Source of the DNA: Halobacillus faecis
GTDB lineage: Bacteria; Bacillota; Bacilli; Bacillales; Halobacillaceae
Reading direction: 5' to 3'
DNA: 58,586 nucleotides
Assembly: GCF_007991335.1 (NCBI RefSeq)
Contig: NZ_BJYD01000033.1
Location: forward strand, 1 to 58,586
The notes under the pieces were generated by a model that was not told where the DNA came from, did no database searches, and saw only the letters and a program-made list of their open reading frames with translations. Within the stretch, counting starts at the first letter, position 1. Each line of letters starts with the position of its first letter. The position numbers and the translations under genes are program-made. This document shows positions 37,404 to 45,779 of the stretch, piece by piece.

Positions 37404-38934
37404 TTTTATTTTTCACAAAAAAGAGCTCAATAGTCTTCTTCAAGGACTTTTCCAAATGTTTTTTCTGCTTTTCTGCTTGATATTCTTCAGGCATGTAAGC
37501 ACCGTTACAATAGAGTGTAACACGGAGGTCCTCCCCATCATTGGATAGCTCCAGTTTTTCCACTGTTTGCCTGCGAGTGCTGTCCAGACTATAACAAAAC
37601 TTCAGCATCGAACCGAGAAGGCGGATTTTTTTCCGTTCATCTTTCAAAAACCACTCTTTGTATGGATCAAGAAATTGCTTGAAAACCGTCTTGTTTTTAA
37701 AAGAGGCCATCAATGCCATCCGTAGTCTCTCCATATGCATGAGTCCATCAATCGTACGGTTAGCAAGTAGATAAAAAGTATGCTGAGAGCTTGATTCATT
37801 ATCAATATATTCACCAAGATTGAAGACATAGCTCGCTCTTTTCACTTCCTGCCAGTCCCTTTTCCTAAGAGAGCCGATCCCACGATCATGGAGCTGATGG
37901 AACAAATCATGGGCAAGGTGCTGAACATGCTGGATGTGTTTCACATTCAGCTCATAATCACTGATGAGTTCCTGGATGCTCTCCTCTAACACATTTGGAA
38001 ATAAGGCTGTTCCCATATCACTCGTTAACTGTTCGAAAAAGACACCATCACGCAATCCTTTTCTGCTTAAGATGAAACCTGAAGCATGGGCCGTATCATA
38101 TAAAGAATGGAAGACTTCAGTTGCGGGAAGGATGATGTCCGCACGGTCCTTCGATAACCCTTCAACCTTCTGTAACTTTTTCATATTCAAGGTGAAAAGA
38201 TAGTTCTTGATAAAAGCGAGGTCACTGTCCTTCATTTTATATTGATGGAGACCTGCAAGCGGGTATTCTTTCAAGTTCTGATCGATTTGGACGAGGTTAC
38301 GTGCGCCACCCCCAATTCCGATCAAAGGAACGTTCTTTTTCTTGAGCCAAGGAAGAGATTGAAATTGTTCAACCAAATATTGACGAAGGTCGGACATCTC
38401 TTCCTCTGTAGGAAGGTCCTTTTTAAAGAAATCTTGTTTAAGTGTTAACGCTCCGAATGGGAAACTATGGGATTCGATCAATTCCCTGTCCTTAAAATAT
38501 GTAACTTCCGTACTTCCTCCACCGATGTCGACAGTAATTCCTTCTGTCACAGGAGTCGAATTGACCACAGCCAAATAACCATAATAAGCTTCCTCCTGAT
38601 CAGAAAGGATGCGCATATCGAATCCTGTATGTTCGGATACCTGGTGAATGATTTCAGCTTGATTTTGTGCTTGTCTGATGGTAGCGGTCGCTACACAGAC
38701 CATTTCCTCTAAAGGGTAAGACTCTGCGACTTCTTTAAAGCTTTTTAATGTGCTTAAAAGGATTTGGATACCTTCCGTTGATAAAAGGCCATCGTCCATG
38801 AGGTGATTCCTCAATCTGGCAACGGCTTTCACATTTTCCACTTCCCGAAGACGTCCACCTTTTTCCCTCAAATAAATGACTAGACGCATTGTGTTCGATC
38901 CGACATCAATAATTGCGTAATAACTTTTGGCCAT
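37399..38934 (-). CDS. ppx: Exopolyphosphatase (Ppx/GppA family)
   Basis: Ppx removes terminal phosphates from polyphosphate; GppA relatives hydrolyse pppGpp. The 511-residue protein has the actin-like ATPase fold with IDVGSNTMRLVIY at the N-terminus and VDIGGGSTEVTYF in the second lobe, then a helical HD-type region. The ATG at 38934 is preferred: the candidate -10 box at 38961-38966 would put the transcription start almost on the alternative ATG six codons upstream. The pairing with ppk supports polyphosphate turnover as its role. Confidence 0.92.
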   Translation of the reverse strand: MAKSYYAIIDVGSNTMRLVIYLREKGGRLREVENVKAVARLRNHLMDDGLLSTEGIQILLSTLKSFKEVAESYPLEEMVCVATATIRQAQNQAEIIHQVSEHTGFDMRILSDQEEAYYGYLAVVNSTPVTEGITVDIGGGSTEVTYFKDRELIESHSFPFGALTLKQDFFKKDLPTEEEMSDLRQYLVEQFQSLPWLKKKNVPLIGIGGGARNLVQIDQNLKEYPLAGLHQYKMKDSDLAFIKNYLFTLNMKKLQKVEGLSKDRADIILPATEVFHSLYDTAHASGFILSRKGLRDGVFFEQLTSDMGTALFPNVLEESIQELISDYELNVKHIQHVQHLAHDLFHQLHDRGIGSLRKRDWQEVKRASYVFNLGEYIDNESSSQHTFYLLANRTIDGLMHMERLRMALMASFKNKTVFKQFLDPYKEWFLKDERKKIRLLGSMLKFCYSLDSTRRQTVEKLELSNDGEDLRVTLYCNGAYMPEEYQAEKQKKHLEKSLKKTIELFFVKNKK

Positions 38935-38960
38935 CGTCTCACCACACTTCATTTTTTGCC

Positions 38961-38969
38961 ATTATACCA
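38961..38969 (-). promoter_or_regulatory. Extended -10 promoter of ppx
   Basis: TGGTATAAT on the minus strand is a perfect extended -10 (TGnTATAAT). No good -35 is visible. It lies a few bases downstream of the prkA terminator hairpin. Confidence 0.6.
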
Positions 38970-38974
38970 CAAGA

Positions 38975-39006
38975 AACCGCCCTCTTAATATAATAAGAGA
39001 GCGGTT
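38975..39006 (-). terminator. Terminator of prkA
   Basis: AACCGC (38975-38980) pairs with GCGGTT (39001-39006) and CTCTTA with TAAGAG inside, with one mismatch between. A T-rich tail follows on the minus strand. Confidence 0.8.
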
Positions 39007-39018
39007 GGGTGTTTGTTA

Positions 39019-40914
39019 TTATCTATTCAGTAAGCTACCGACATACTTCAATAATTCATTGGCAGAGCTTGAGTTATATCCGTGTTCATCGATAAGAGTC
39101 GCGACAACTTCATTGATCTTCTTAAGTTGCTGCTCATCCGGCGTCTTCGTAGAAGTCGTGATTTTCACAACATCTTTGAGGTCTGCGAATAACTTCTTCT
39201 GAATCGCTTCGCGTAACCGCTCATGAGACTGATAATCGAACTTCTTGCCTTTACGAGCATAAGCGGAGATGCGGATTAAGATTTCTTCACGGAACGCTTT
39301 CTTCGCGTTTTCTGATACACCGATCTGTTCTTCTATGGAACGCATGAGGCGCTCATCCGGATTCAATTCTTCTCCTGTCAGCGGATCTCTAAGCTTGGCT
39401 TTATTACAGTACGCCTCTACATTATCCAAGTAGTTATCCATTAAAGTGACCGCAGACTCTTCATAGGAGTAGACAAAAGCTTTCTGTACTTCTTTCTTCG
39501 CAATTTCGTCGTACTCTTTTCTAGCAAGGGAAATGAAGTCAAGATAACGTTCTTTATCTTCGCTGGAGATGGAAGCGTGGCTTCCGAGACCATCTTTCAA
39601 CGAACGGAGAACATCCAGTGCATTGATCGACGTCAACTCTTTCTTAATGATCGTAGAGGAGATGCGGTTAATGACATAACGAGGGTCAATGCCGCTCATG
39701 CCTTCATCCGCGTGCTCTTTTTTCAACTCCTCCACATCAACATCGCTGAACCCTTCTAAAATCTCACCATCATACAGACGCATTTTCTTTAATACATCGA
39801 TAGACGCTTTCTTAGACTCTTTCAGGCGAGTCAAAATCGTAAACATCGCAGCGACCCTCAGCGTATGCGGGGCAATGTGAACATCCCTGATATCACTTTC
39901 GCGAATCATCTTTTCATAGATACGTTCTTCCTGACTTACTTTCAAGTTATAAGGAACAGGCATGACAATCATCCGGGAATGCAAGGCCTCATTTTTCTTA
40001 TTGGCTATGAAAGAACGATATTCCGCTTCGTTCGTATGGGCGATGATCAGCTCATCTGCCGAGATGAGGGCAAAACGTCCAGCCTTGAAGTTTCCTTCCT
40101 GCGTTAAGCTGAGCAAGTGCCATAAAAATTTCTCATCACACTTCAGCATTTCCTGGAACTCCATAATCCCACGGTTCGCTTTGTTCAATTCACCGTCAAA
40201 ACGATAGGCTCTAGGATCTGATTCGGAACCATATTGAGCAATCGTAGAAAAGTCGATGGAACCCGTCAAGTCTGCAATATCCTGGGACTTAGGATCAGAA
40301 GGGCTGAACGTTCCAATGCCTGTACGCTTATCCTCTGAGAAAAAGATACGTTCAACTAAAACGTCTTCAATCCTTCCCCCATACTCTGTTTCCACTCTCA
40401 TGGTATTTAATGGAGATAGACTGCCCTCAATCCGAATTCCGTACTCTTCCTGAAAATCTTTACGCAGATGGTTCGGAACAAGATGTAAAGGGTCCTCGTG
40501 CATCGGACAACCCTTGATCGCAAAGACAGCCCCTTCATCCGTATGCGTGTATTTCTCCATCCCACGTTTAAGTAGATTAACAAGCGTTGACTTACCACCA
40601 CTGACAGGTCCCATCAATAAAAGGATACGTTTTCTAACATCCAGTCTTCTTGCTGCAGGGTGGAAATATTCTTCTACAAGCTTCTCCATGGCCTCATCCA
40701 AGCCATAGATATCCTCATCGAAAAACTTGTAACGCTTATGATCGTGCTCTTCTGCTACTCCCGCACTTTTAATCATATTGTAAACGCGGGAATGGGCGGA
40801 TTGAGCTAAATACGGACGCTCTTTCAGCAATTCCAAATATTCTGAGAATGTACCTTCCCATTTCAGTTCTTCTTCTTGTTCCCGGTGGTCTTGTATTTTC
40901 TTTAAAATGTCCAC
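39019..40914 (-). CDS. prkA: PrkA AAA+ serine protein kinase-type protein
   Basis: This 631-residue protein is the PrkA/YeaG family AAA+ protein historically described as a serine kinase and linked to sporulation. The Walker A motif GPVSGGKST is near residue 106 and a C-terminal PrkA domain follows. The start is GTG, seven to eight bases after GGGAGG. A possible promoter (TTTACA then TATTAA, 18-base spacer) lies about 50 bp upstream, and two ~109-nt hairpin repeats begin just beyond it. Its usual partner YhbH is encoded about 8.7 kb downstream in the same orientation. Confidence 0.93.
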   Translation of the reverse strand: MDILKKIQDHREQEEELKWEGTFSEYLELLKERPYLAQSAHSRVYNMIKSAGVAEEHDHKRYKFFDEDIYGLDEAMEKLVEEYFHPAARRLDVRKRILLLMGPVSGGKSTLVNLLKRGMEKYTHTDEGAVFAIKGCPMHEDPLHLVPNHLRKDFQEEYGIRIEGSLSPLNTMRVETEYGGRIEDVLVERIFFSEDKRTGIGTFSPSDPKSQDIADLTGSIDFSTIAQYGSESDPRAYRFDGELNKANRGIMEFQEMLKCDEKFLWHLLSLTQEGNFKAGRFALISADELIIAHTNEAEYRSFIANKKNEALHSRMIVMPVPYNLKVSQEERIYEKMIRESDIRDVHIAPHTLRVAAMFTILTRLKESKKASIDVLKKMRLYDGEILEGFSDVDVEELKKEHADEGMSGIDPRYVINRISSTIIKKELTSINALDVLRSLKDGLGSHASISSEDKERYLDFISLARKEYDEIAKKEVQKAFVYSYEESAVTLMDNYLDNVEAYCNKAKLRDPLTGEELNPDERLMRSIEEQIGVSENAKKAFREEILIRISAYARKGKKFDYQSHERLREAIQKKLFADLKDVVKITTSTKTPDEQQLKKINEVVATLIDEHGYNSSSANELLKYVGSLLNR

Positions 40915-40994
40915 TTCGCGACCTCCCCCGTCGTAAGAGACGAATTTTAATACATCCTATGCCTGGCTACTGTAAAACATGTGTAAATGAATAC

Positions 40995-41103
40995 GAAATG
41001 CGGAGGCATCCTGGTAGACGCGACAAGCATAAGACAAACGGTGCAGTGGTGCGTTCTTTCACCACGGAAGCGGTTGACTTATGTCTCGAGCGGCTGGATG
41101 CCG
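40995..41103. repeat. Structured tandem repeat, unit 1
   Basis: This ~109-nt unit is about 85% identical to unit 2 at 41122-41230. It can fold on itself: GGCATCC (41005-41011) pairs with GGATGCC (41096-41102), CATAAG with CTTATG farther in, and GTGGTG with CACCAC at the apex. It lies between the prkA promoter region and the terminator of the gene upstream. Confidence 0.75.
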
Positions 41104-41121
41104 GAGCTGGACACAAAACGA

Positions 41122-41230
41122 GAAATGTGGAGGCGGCCTGGTTAGACACGACAAGCATAAGACAAACGGCGCAGTGGTGTGTTCTTCCACCACGGAGGCG
41201 GTTGACTTATGTCTCGAGTGTCTGGCCGCT
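41122..41230. repeat. Structured tandem repeat, unit 2
   Basis: This is the second unit of the tandem pair, same orientation as unit 1. The basal stem is GCGGCC (41133-41138) with GGCCGC (41224-41229), so both arms changed together relative to unit 1. The inner CATAAG/CTTATG and GTGGTG/CACCAC-type pairs are kept. About 150 bp of featureless sequence follow before the next terminator. Confidence 0.75.
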
Positions 41231-41388
41231 ACAACTGAATAAATACGTACAAATCCTGCTCATTGACTGCGGCTGCCTGAGGAACATAACTTTTCCAATA
41301 AAAAAACGTGATTGAAAGACAACTTAGAATTGAGGGAAATGCCCTCTTATCCACCCTATGGCCTCTCTCGTCCATTCATGACAGAAAA

Positions 41389-41418
41389 AAGAGGACTAAC
41401 ATGGAAGTCAGTCCTCTT
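41389..41418 (-). terminator. Terminator overlapping the end of the small membrane-protein gene
   Basis: AAGAGGACT (41389-41397) pairs with AGTCCTCTT (41410-41418). On the minus strand the 5' arm encodes the last Glu-Glu-Asp and stop; a U-run follows. Confidence 0.85.
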
Positions 41419-41587
41419 CGTAATCCTTTTCTTGAATATACCTGCGCCTTTTAGACAATCCCATAATCAAAAAAGCAACGAATAGAAACAAATTGAGCCA
41501 GCGAAAATCATCATAAAATATAGCTAATAATGCCCAAATGGCCGCACTGATTAAGAAAAGGATGCTGGAAATCAACGTTTGGCTCAC
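41408..41587 (-). CDS. Small two-helix membrane protein of unknown function
   Basis: This is a 59-residue protein with two membrane helices, a short loop containing DDFRW, and a basic-then-acidic tail (KRRRYIQEKDYEED). I place the start at the GTG ending at 41587: AAGGAGG is seven bases from it, whereas the ATG two codons upstream is nearly contiguous with that site. I recognise no family. Its coding end lies within its own terminator. Confidence 0.65.
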   Translation of the reverse strand: MSQTLISSILFLISAAIWALLAIFYDDFRWLNLFLFVAFLIMGLSKRRRYIQEKDYEED

Positions 41588-41784
41588 AATCATCCCTCCT
41601 TCCTTTATTATAAATCAATAGACCCGGATTGTATGTCCATTTTTTCGCAATGAGCAAGTAGTCCTAAAGAATGCGTGATCCCTTGATTAGTAAATTTTGA
41701 CACGATGATATCCCCTTGTTAGAATTGTTACGAATATTTTAATAGGATAAAGTGCTTGCTACACAAAAGAAAGAAGGACTGCAA

Positions 41785-42600
41785 ATGGAAACATGGTACT
41801 TTGTCGATTCAGGTCATTGCTCCCCTGCTATGAACATGGCATTGGATGAAGCCTTAATGAATTGGCACCGCAATGGAGACATTCCTCCTGTACTCCGTTT
41901 TTATGGATGGGAGCCTGCTGGATTATCTGTAGGATACTTTCAAAAAGTCAAAGGAAAGATTGATTTAGAGGGAGTTCAGAAGCATGGGTATGAACTTGTT
42001 CGCCGTCAAACGGGAGGACGAGCTGTCCTACATGACAATGAACTCACATATAGTGTAATTGTGTCAGAAGATCACCCCGATATGCCGGACTCTGTGAAAG
42101 AAGCCTATCTTGTTCTATCCAAAGGTTTGCTTGAGGGATTCACAAACCTTGGCATCCAAGCAGAATTCGCTGTTCCGGATGGAAAGTTAGATGTCGCAGG
42201 ATCCGCTGTATGCTTTGAAGAACCTTCCTGGTATGAACTGATTGTTGAAGGTAAAAAAGCAGCGGGAAGCGCACAGACAAGAAAAAAAGGAATTATCCTT
42301 CAACATGGATCCATCCCCATTGATGTTGATGATGTTAAACTATTTGATATGTTTATCTATAAAAATGAACGCATTAAAGAACGCGCTCGAAAAGCCTTTG
42401 GAGACAAAGCCGTAGCCATCAATCAGATTGTCGAACAACCAGTAACCTTTACTGAGACTAAAAGCGCTTTTAAAGATGGGTTTGAAAAAGGACTGGGGAT
42501 TAAGCTAGAGCCTTTTACACTGACAGATGCACAATGGAGCGAAGTCAGAAAGATTGCCGAAGACCGTTATGAGACCGACGAGTGGAACTACGCTCGCTAA
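41785..42600 (+). CDS. lipM: Octanoyltransferase LipM (BPL/LplA superfamily)
   Basis: LipM moves octanoate from acyl carrier protein to GcvH, the first step of lipoate assembly in Bacillus. The 271-residue protein matches B. subtilis LipM closely by eye: METWYFVDSGHCSPAMNMAL at the start, VRRQTGGRAVLHDNELTYSV for the substrate site, and AVCFEEPSWYEL with the catalytic Cys. The ATG at 41785 follows AGAAGGA. It is directly upstream of lipA, 19 bp apart. Lipoate ligase LplJ is the alternative, but the Cys context favours LipM. Confidence 0.9.
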   Translation: METWYFVDSGHCSPAMNMALDEALMNWHRNGDIPPVLRFYGWEPAGLSVGYFQKVKGKIDLEGVQKHGYELVRRQTGGRAVLHDNELTYSVIVSEDHPDMPDSVKEAYLVLSKGLLEGFTNLGIQAEFAVPDGKLDVAGSAVCFEEPSWYELIVEGKKAAGSAQTRKKGIILQHGSIPIDVDDVKLFDMFIYKNERIKERARKAFGDKAVAINQIVEQPVTFTETKSAFKDGFEKGLGIKLEPFTLTDAQWSEVRKIAEDRYETDEWNYAR

Positions 42601-42619
42601 CGAATAAGGAGTGAACAAA

Positions 42620-43564
42620 TTGGCCAAAGATCAAGAGTACATAAGAAAACCAGAATGGCTGAAGATTAAAATCAATACGAACAAATCCTACACAGGCTTG
42701 AAAAAGCTGATGCGTGAAAAAAAACTCAATACTGTATGTGAAGAAGCTCGTTGTCCAAACATTCACGAATGCTGGAGTGAAAGAAAAACGGCGACTTTCA
42801 TGATTCTTGGAGATACTTGTACACGAGGGTGCCGTTTCTGCGCAGTTAAAACAGGTCTCCCTAACGAACTAGACTGGGGCGAGCCGGAACGTGTTGCTGA
42901 TTCTGTGGAAATCATGGGCCTTAAACACGTGGTCGTGACGGCTGTAGCACGTGACGATTTGAAAGATGGTGGTGCAGCCGTCTTCGCGGAAACAGTAAAA
43001 GCAATCCGCCGTCGTGTCCCTGGATGTACCGTTGAAATCCTCCCTTCTGATATGAAAGGGGATTATGAAAGCCTCCACACACTTATGGATGGAGAACCCG
43101 ATATCTTCAACCATAACATCGAAACGGTAAGACGCCTGACGAAAAAAGTCCGTGCCCGCGCGATGTACGATCGTTCTTTGGAATTGTTGAAGCGTGTGAA
43201 AGAGATACGCCCGAATACTCCGACTAAATCAAGCATCATGGTCGGCTTAGGTGAAACGAAAGAAGAAATCGTTGAAGCGATGGACGACCTTCTTGCCCAT
43301 AACGTGGATATCATGACAATCGGTCAGTATCTACAGCCGACGAAAAAGCATTTGAACGTCGAGCGTTACTATCACCCGGATGAATTTGAAGAGTTGAAAA
43401 AGATCGCACTGGAAAAAGGATTCAAACATTGCGAAGCAGGTCCTATGGTCCGTTCTTCTTATCACGCGGATGAGCAGGTAAACGCTACATCTGCCCAGCG
43501 CCGGATCAAGTATATGCAAGGATACGAATCCCAAGGAAAAGAACTCGATACAACAAACTTCTAA
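42620..43564 (+). CDS. lipA: Lipoyl synthase (radical SAM)
   Basis: LipA inserts two sulphurs into protein-bound octanoyl groups using radical SAM chemistry. The 314-residue enzyme has the auxiliary cluster cysteines in [13 protein letters not shown] and the radical SAM motif CTRGCRFC. The start is a TTG: AAGGAG lies eight bases before it, and translation from there (M-A-K-D) matches the N-terminus of B. subtilis LipA; the GTG three codons earlier abuts the ribosome-binding site. With lipM it forms a compact lipoate operon ending in a bidirectional terminator. Confidence 0.95.
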   Translation: MAKDQEYIRKPEWLKIKINTNKSYTGLKKLMREKKLNTVCEEARCPNIHECWSERKTATFMILGDTCTRGCRFCAVKTGLPNELDWGEPERVADSVEIMGLKHVVVTAVARDDLKDGGAAVFAETVKAIRRRVPGCTVEILPSDMKGDYESLHTLMDGEPDIFNHNIETVRRLTKKVRARAMYDRSLELLKRVKEIRPNTPTKSSIMVGLGETKEEIVEAMDDLLAHNVDIMTIGQYLQPTKKHLNVERYYHPDEFEELKKIALEKGFKHCEAGPMVRSSYHADEQVNATSAQRRIKYMQGYESQGKELDTTNF

Positions 43565-43567
43565 AAA

Positions 43568-43604
43568 ATGACCCCTCATGAAATCAATCATGAGGGGCTT
43601 TTAT
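43568..43604. terminator. Bidirectional terminator between lipA and a Gly/Tyr-rich gene
   Basis: CCCCTCATGA (43572-43581) pairs with TCATGAGGGG (43588-43597). A T-rich tract follows on the plus strand and an A-run precedes it. The flanking genes converge. Confidence 0.88.
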
Positions 43605-43605
43605 T

Positions 43606-43860
43606 TTACCATGGTCCTCCGTAATAAGGAGGTCGGTTATACCCATATCCTGGTCCACCGTATCCGGGTCCTCCACCGTAGTAAGGTGGTGGCGGAGGCG
43701 GGGGTCCAAATCCTCCATAAAAACCTGGCGCAAGAGCTCCACCCAGGAAACCACCGAGCAGTCCGCCAGCAAAAGGCCCTAAAAAGAAGAAACGTTCATC
43801 TTCATCGCGGAAATCCTCTTCAATTTGGTACGGATTGTAATAATATTGGTAATGGTTCAT
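43606..43860 (-). CDS. Gly/Pro/Tyr-rich small protein
   Basis: This 84-residue protein has a Tyr-rich, acidic N-terminus, a Gly/Ala/Leu stretch (FAGGLLGGFLGGALAPG) able to insert in or lie along a membrane, a run of seven prolines, and a Gly-Tyr-Pro tail of YGGGPGYGG type. GGAGGAG precedes the ATG. The composition resembles small spore-coat or surface proteins of Bacillaceae, but no family is recognised. Confidence 0.7.
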   Translation of the reverse strand: MNHYQYYYNPYQIEEDFRDEDERFFFLGPFAGGLLGGFLGGALAPGFYGGFGPPPPPPPYYGGGPGYGGPGYGYNRPPYYGGPW

Positions 43861-43976
43861 TCATGCTCCTCCAATCCATCCTTGGTTATTCACCTACCCT
43901 TCACTCTATGTAAACGCCCGCCCTGACGTATAGGCAAGTGTCATCAAGCAAAGGATAATTTTAACTGGACAAACAA

Positions 43977-44005
43977 TTCACATCCCCAGATAATTAGGGT
44001 ATAAT
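43977..44005 (+). promoter_or_regulatory. Sigma-A promoter of the 31-residue peptide gene
   Basis: TTCACA (43977-43982) and a perfect TATAAT (44000-44005) are separated by 17 bases. The transcript would begin about 38 bases before the peptide start. Confidence 0.7.
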
Positions 44006-44048
44006 ATAATTAATCATGCTTGTCTGGCTACATAAAGGAGGATCACTC

Positions 44049-44144
44049 ATGAATCTTACATTGATTATTCTTGTCTGTGTCGCATATCTTACCGCTATTT
44101 TTAGTGCCGGATATGATACAAAACCAGGTACGCCAAAAAAATAA
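44049..44144 (+). CDS. 31-residue single-helix membrane peptide
   Basis: An ATG eight bases after AAAGGAGG opens a 31-codon frame: about 20 hydrophobic residues (LTLIILVCVAYLTAIFSAG) then a short polar tail YDTKPGTPKK. It has its own good sigma-A promoter and a strong terminator six bases after the stop, so it looks like a complete transcription unit. It is too short for most gene finders. No homologue is recognised. Candidate roles include a small subunit or regulator of a membrane complex; a type I toxin is less likely since no antisense RNA is evident. Confidence 0.7.
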   Translation: MNLTLIILVCVAYLTAIFSAGYDTKPGTPKK

Positions 44145-44150
44145 GCCCTT

Positions 44151-44180
44151 AAAACGCATCCGATATGGATGCGTTTTTTT
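44151..44180 (+). terminator. Terminator of the 31-residue peptide gene
   Basis: AAAACGCATCC pairs with GGATGCGTTTT around a five-base loop, followed by TTT. Confidence 0.9.
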
Positions 44181-44294
44181 GTGTTTGATTTGTAGGGGTT
44201 GGCCCTTTAAGGTACCAGGTACACAGAACGTCAGGATTGGTGTCAGATTTGCTGTTCAAAGAAAAAGACGACCACGATCGGCCGCCTTTCCGCT

Positions 44295-44771
44295 TCATTT
44301 GATTAAATTCGGGTGACCTTGTTGTCTCAGTGCTTCAAAAAGAATGATGGAAGCCGTATTAGACAAGTTCAATGATCTCACCTGGTCAGTCATGGGTATT
44401 CTCAAACAACGGTCCTCCAACCCTTCTAACAGGTCTTTAGGAATCCCGTCACTTTCACGTCCGAAAACGAATAACAAATCCTGCTCCACATCACTGAAGT
44501 CAAAATCCACATAAGACTTCGTGCCGAAATTCTCAATATAGTAAAATTCCCCTTCAGGAAATGCATCATAAAGTTGTTGGATGGAATCATAATAATTCAC
44601 ATTGACCTTATGCCAATAATCCAACCCTGCACGGCGGACCATTTTGTCGTCTGTCGAGAAACCGAGGGGACGAATCAGGTGCAGTTCCGAATTTGTAGCA
44701 AGACATGTGCGGGCGATATTGCCCGTATTTGCCGGGATTTCCGGTTGAAAGAGTACAATATGGTTAGGCAT
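44295..44771 (-). CDS. trmL: tRNA (cytidine(34)-2'-O)-methyltransferase TrmL (SPOUT)
   Basis: This 158-residue SPOUT-fold enzyme methylates the ribose of the wobble base in tRNA-Leu isoacceptors using SAM. The N-terminal PEIPANTGNIARTC, the central FVFGRESDGIP and the C-terminal RSLNLSNTASIILFE form the knotted SAM site. I use the ATG at 44771, six bases after GAGGTG; a GTG three codons earlier lies inside that site. Confidence 0.93.
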   Translation of the reverse strand: MPNHIVLFQPEIPANTGNIARTCLATNSELHLIRPLGFSTDDKMVRRAGLDYWHKVNVNYYDSIQQLYDAFPEGEFYYIENFGTKSYVDFDFSDVEQDLLFVFGRESDGIPKDLLEGLEDRCLRIPMTDQVRSLNLSNTASIILFEALRQQGHPNLIK

Positions 44772-44822
44772 GCGTTTCACCTCAGTCTAATCTTAGTCAA
44801 CTAGGCTATTATACCATACTCT

Positions 44823-45692
44823 TCACCCGTCGATTTTATAAAATTTGTACTGAATATCAGGAGTGTAGGCTGTAGAATCTTCATACGCCCAATAGCGGTG
44901 CCGGCTGTTGGATGTGTGAGCATTCACAAGCGGCATGCCATTGGCGTCTTTTTTGACGACGAAGGTGTTGTGATCAAACCTTCCATCCCCCTGAAAATCA
45001 TAGCAAATGACATCACCTGGTGAAAGTTGCTCGGCAGAAGAAACCTCTGTTGCTGTGAGCCCTTTTCTCGCTCCTCCCAAATACCACCGGAGTGCATGCG
45101 CAACCGTCCAGCTATAGCTCCAATTTCCACTTCCATACCACCAGCCTCTTGTACGGTTCGGTGCTCCCCATGGTGTCGCTCCACCTGCCCGTATACACTG
45201 GGATACATAATTCGTACAATCGACATCAAAACTTCTATAGGCTGGATTGTAACTGTCCCACCAACGATCAGCATATCGAACAGCTTCTCTGCGGTTATAA
45301 GTGAATCTTGAGTGTTCTCGATCTTGATCCGTTGTGAAATCCATAGGGAGAGGCTTGGAAATCTGGTTTCCTTCAAGCCTCTCTGTCATCACTTTATGGT
45401 CCAATAACTCTTCTCCCATGAACCGTGCATTGCCATGATAATGACCTTCTTCTAAGAAATCATATCGTCCTGACTTGATAAGAAGTGATAAAGTTAAAAG
45501 ATACTGAACGTGCGTTTGATTCTCATAAGCGACGCGGTGATATGGATGTATGTTAAACGTCAGGCGCTGCAGGCGCTGCCCGCGTTCCTCAATACCGTCT
45601 ATTTTTTTTCTTAACCATTGGTGATCTTCCTGTTCGAACAGACGATCCATGATTCTTTCCCAGTAAACTTGCAGTTGATATGTATGACTCAT
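44823..45692 (-). CDS. Amidase_6-type domain protein (putative cysteine amidase)
   Basis: The 289-residue protein has a helical N-terminal half and a C-terminal amidase domain with the Cys/His arrangement FDVDCTNYVSQC and FDHNTFVVK, and a final VNAHTSNSRHRYW motif. That pattern matches the Amidase_6 family seen in Gram-positive cell-wall-associated or exported proteins. No signal peptide is visible, which is odd for a wall enzyme; spore-associated or cytosolic action is possible. GGAGGGGAG-like sequence precedes the ATG. Confidence 0.75.
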   Translation of the reverse strand: MSHTYQLQVYWERIMDRLFEQEDHQWLRKKIDGIEERGQRLQRLTFNIHPYHRVAYENQTHVQYLLTLSLLIKSGRYDFLEEGHYHGNARFMGEELLDHKVMTERLEGNQISKPLPMDFTTDQDREHSRFTYNRREAVRYADRWWDSYNPAYRSFDVDCTNYVSQCIRAGGATPWGAPNRTRGWWYGSGNWSYSWTVAHALRWYLGGARKGLTATEVSSAEQLSPGDVICYDFQGDGRFDHNTFVVKKDANGMPLVNAHTSNSRHRYWAYEDSTAYTPDIQYKFYKIDG

Positions 45693-45747
45693 GCCTCTCC
45701 CCTCCTTTTACATCTTATGAAAATCAAAGAAGGACATGAACATCAAA

Positions 45748-45779
45748 AAAGCAGCCCCCATTAAATTGGAGCCTGCTTT
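45748..45779 (-). terminator. Terminator of ogt
   Basis: AAAGCAG (45748-45754) pairs with CTGCTTT (45773-45779) with further CCA/TGG pairs inside. The outer stem runs into the ogt stop codon. Confidence 0.7.

Noticed and set aside
40848-41315. A 155-codon plus-strand frame over the prkA start and the hairpin repeats
   Set aside because: It overlaps the prkA 5' end antisense and then reads through the tandem structured repeat; the composition (Arg/Cys/Pro-rich) reflects the repeat, not a protein.
44205-44250. GGTACCAGGTAC-like palindromic motif resembling REP-type sequences
   Set aside because: It is too short and single-copy in the window, with no transposase or second copy nearby.
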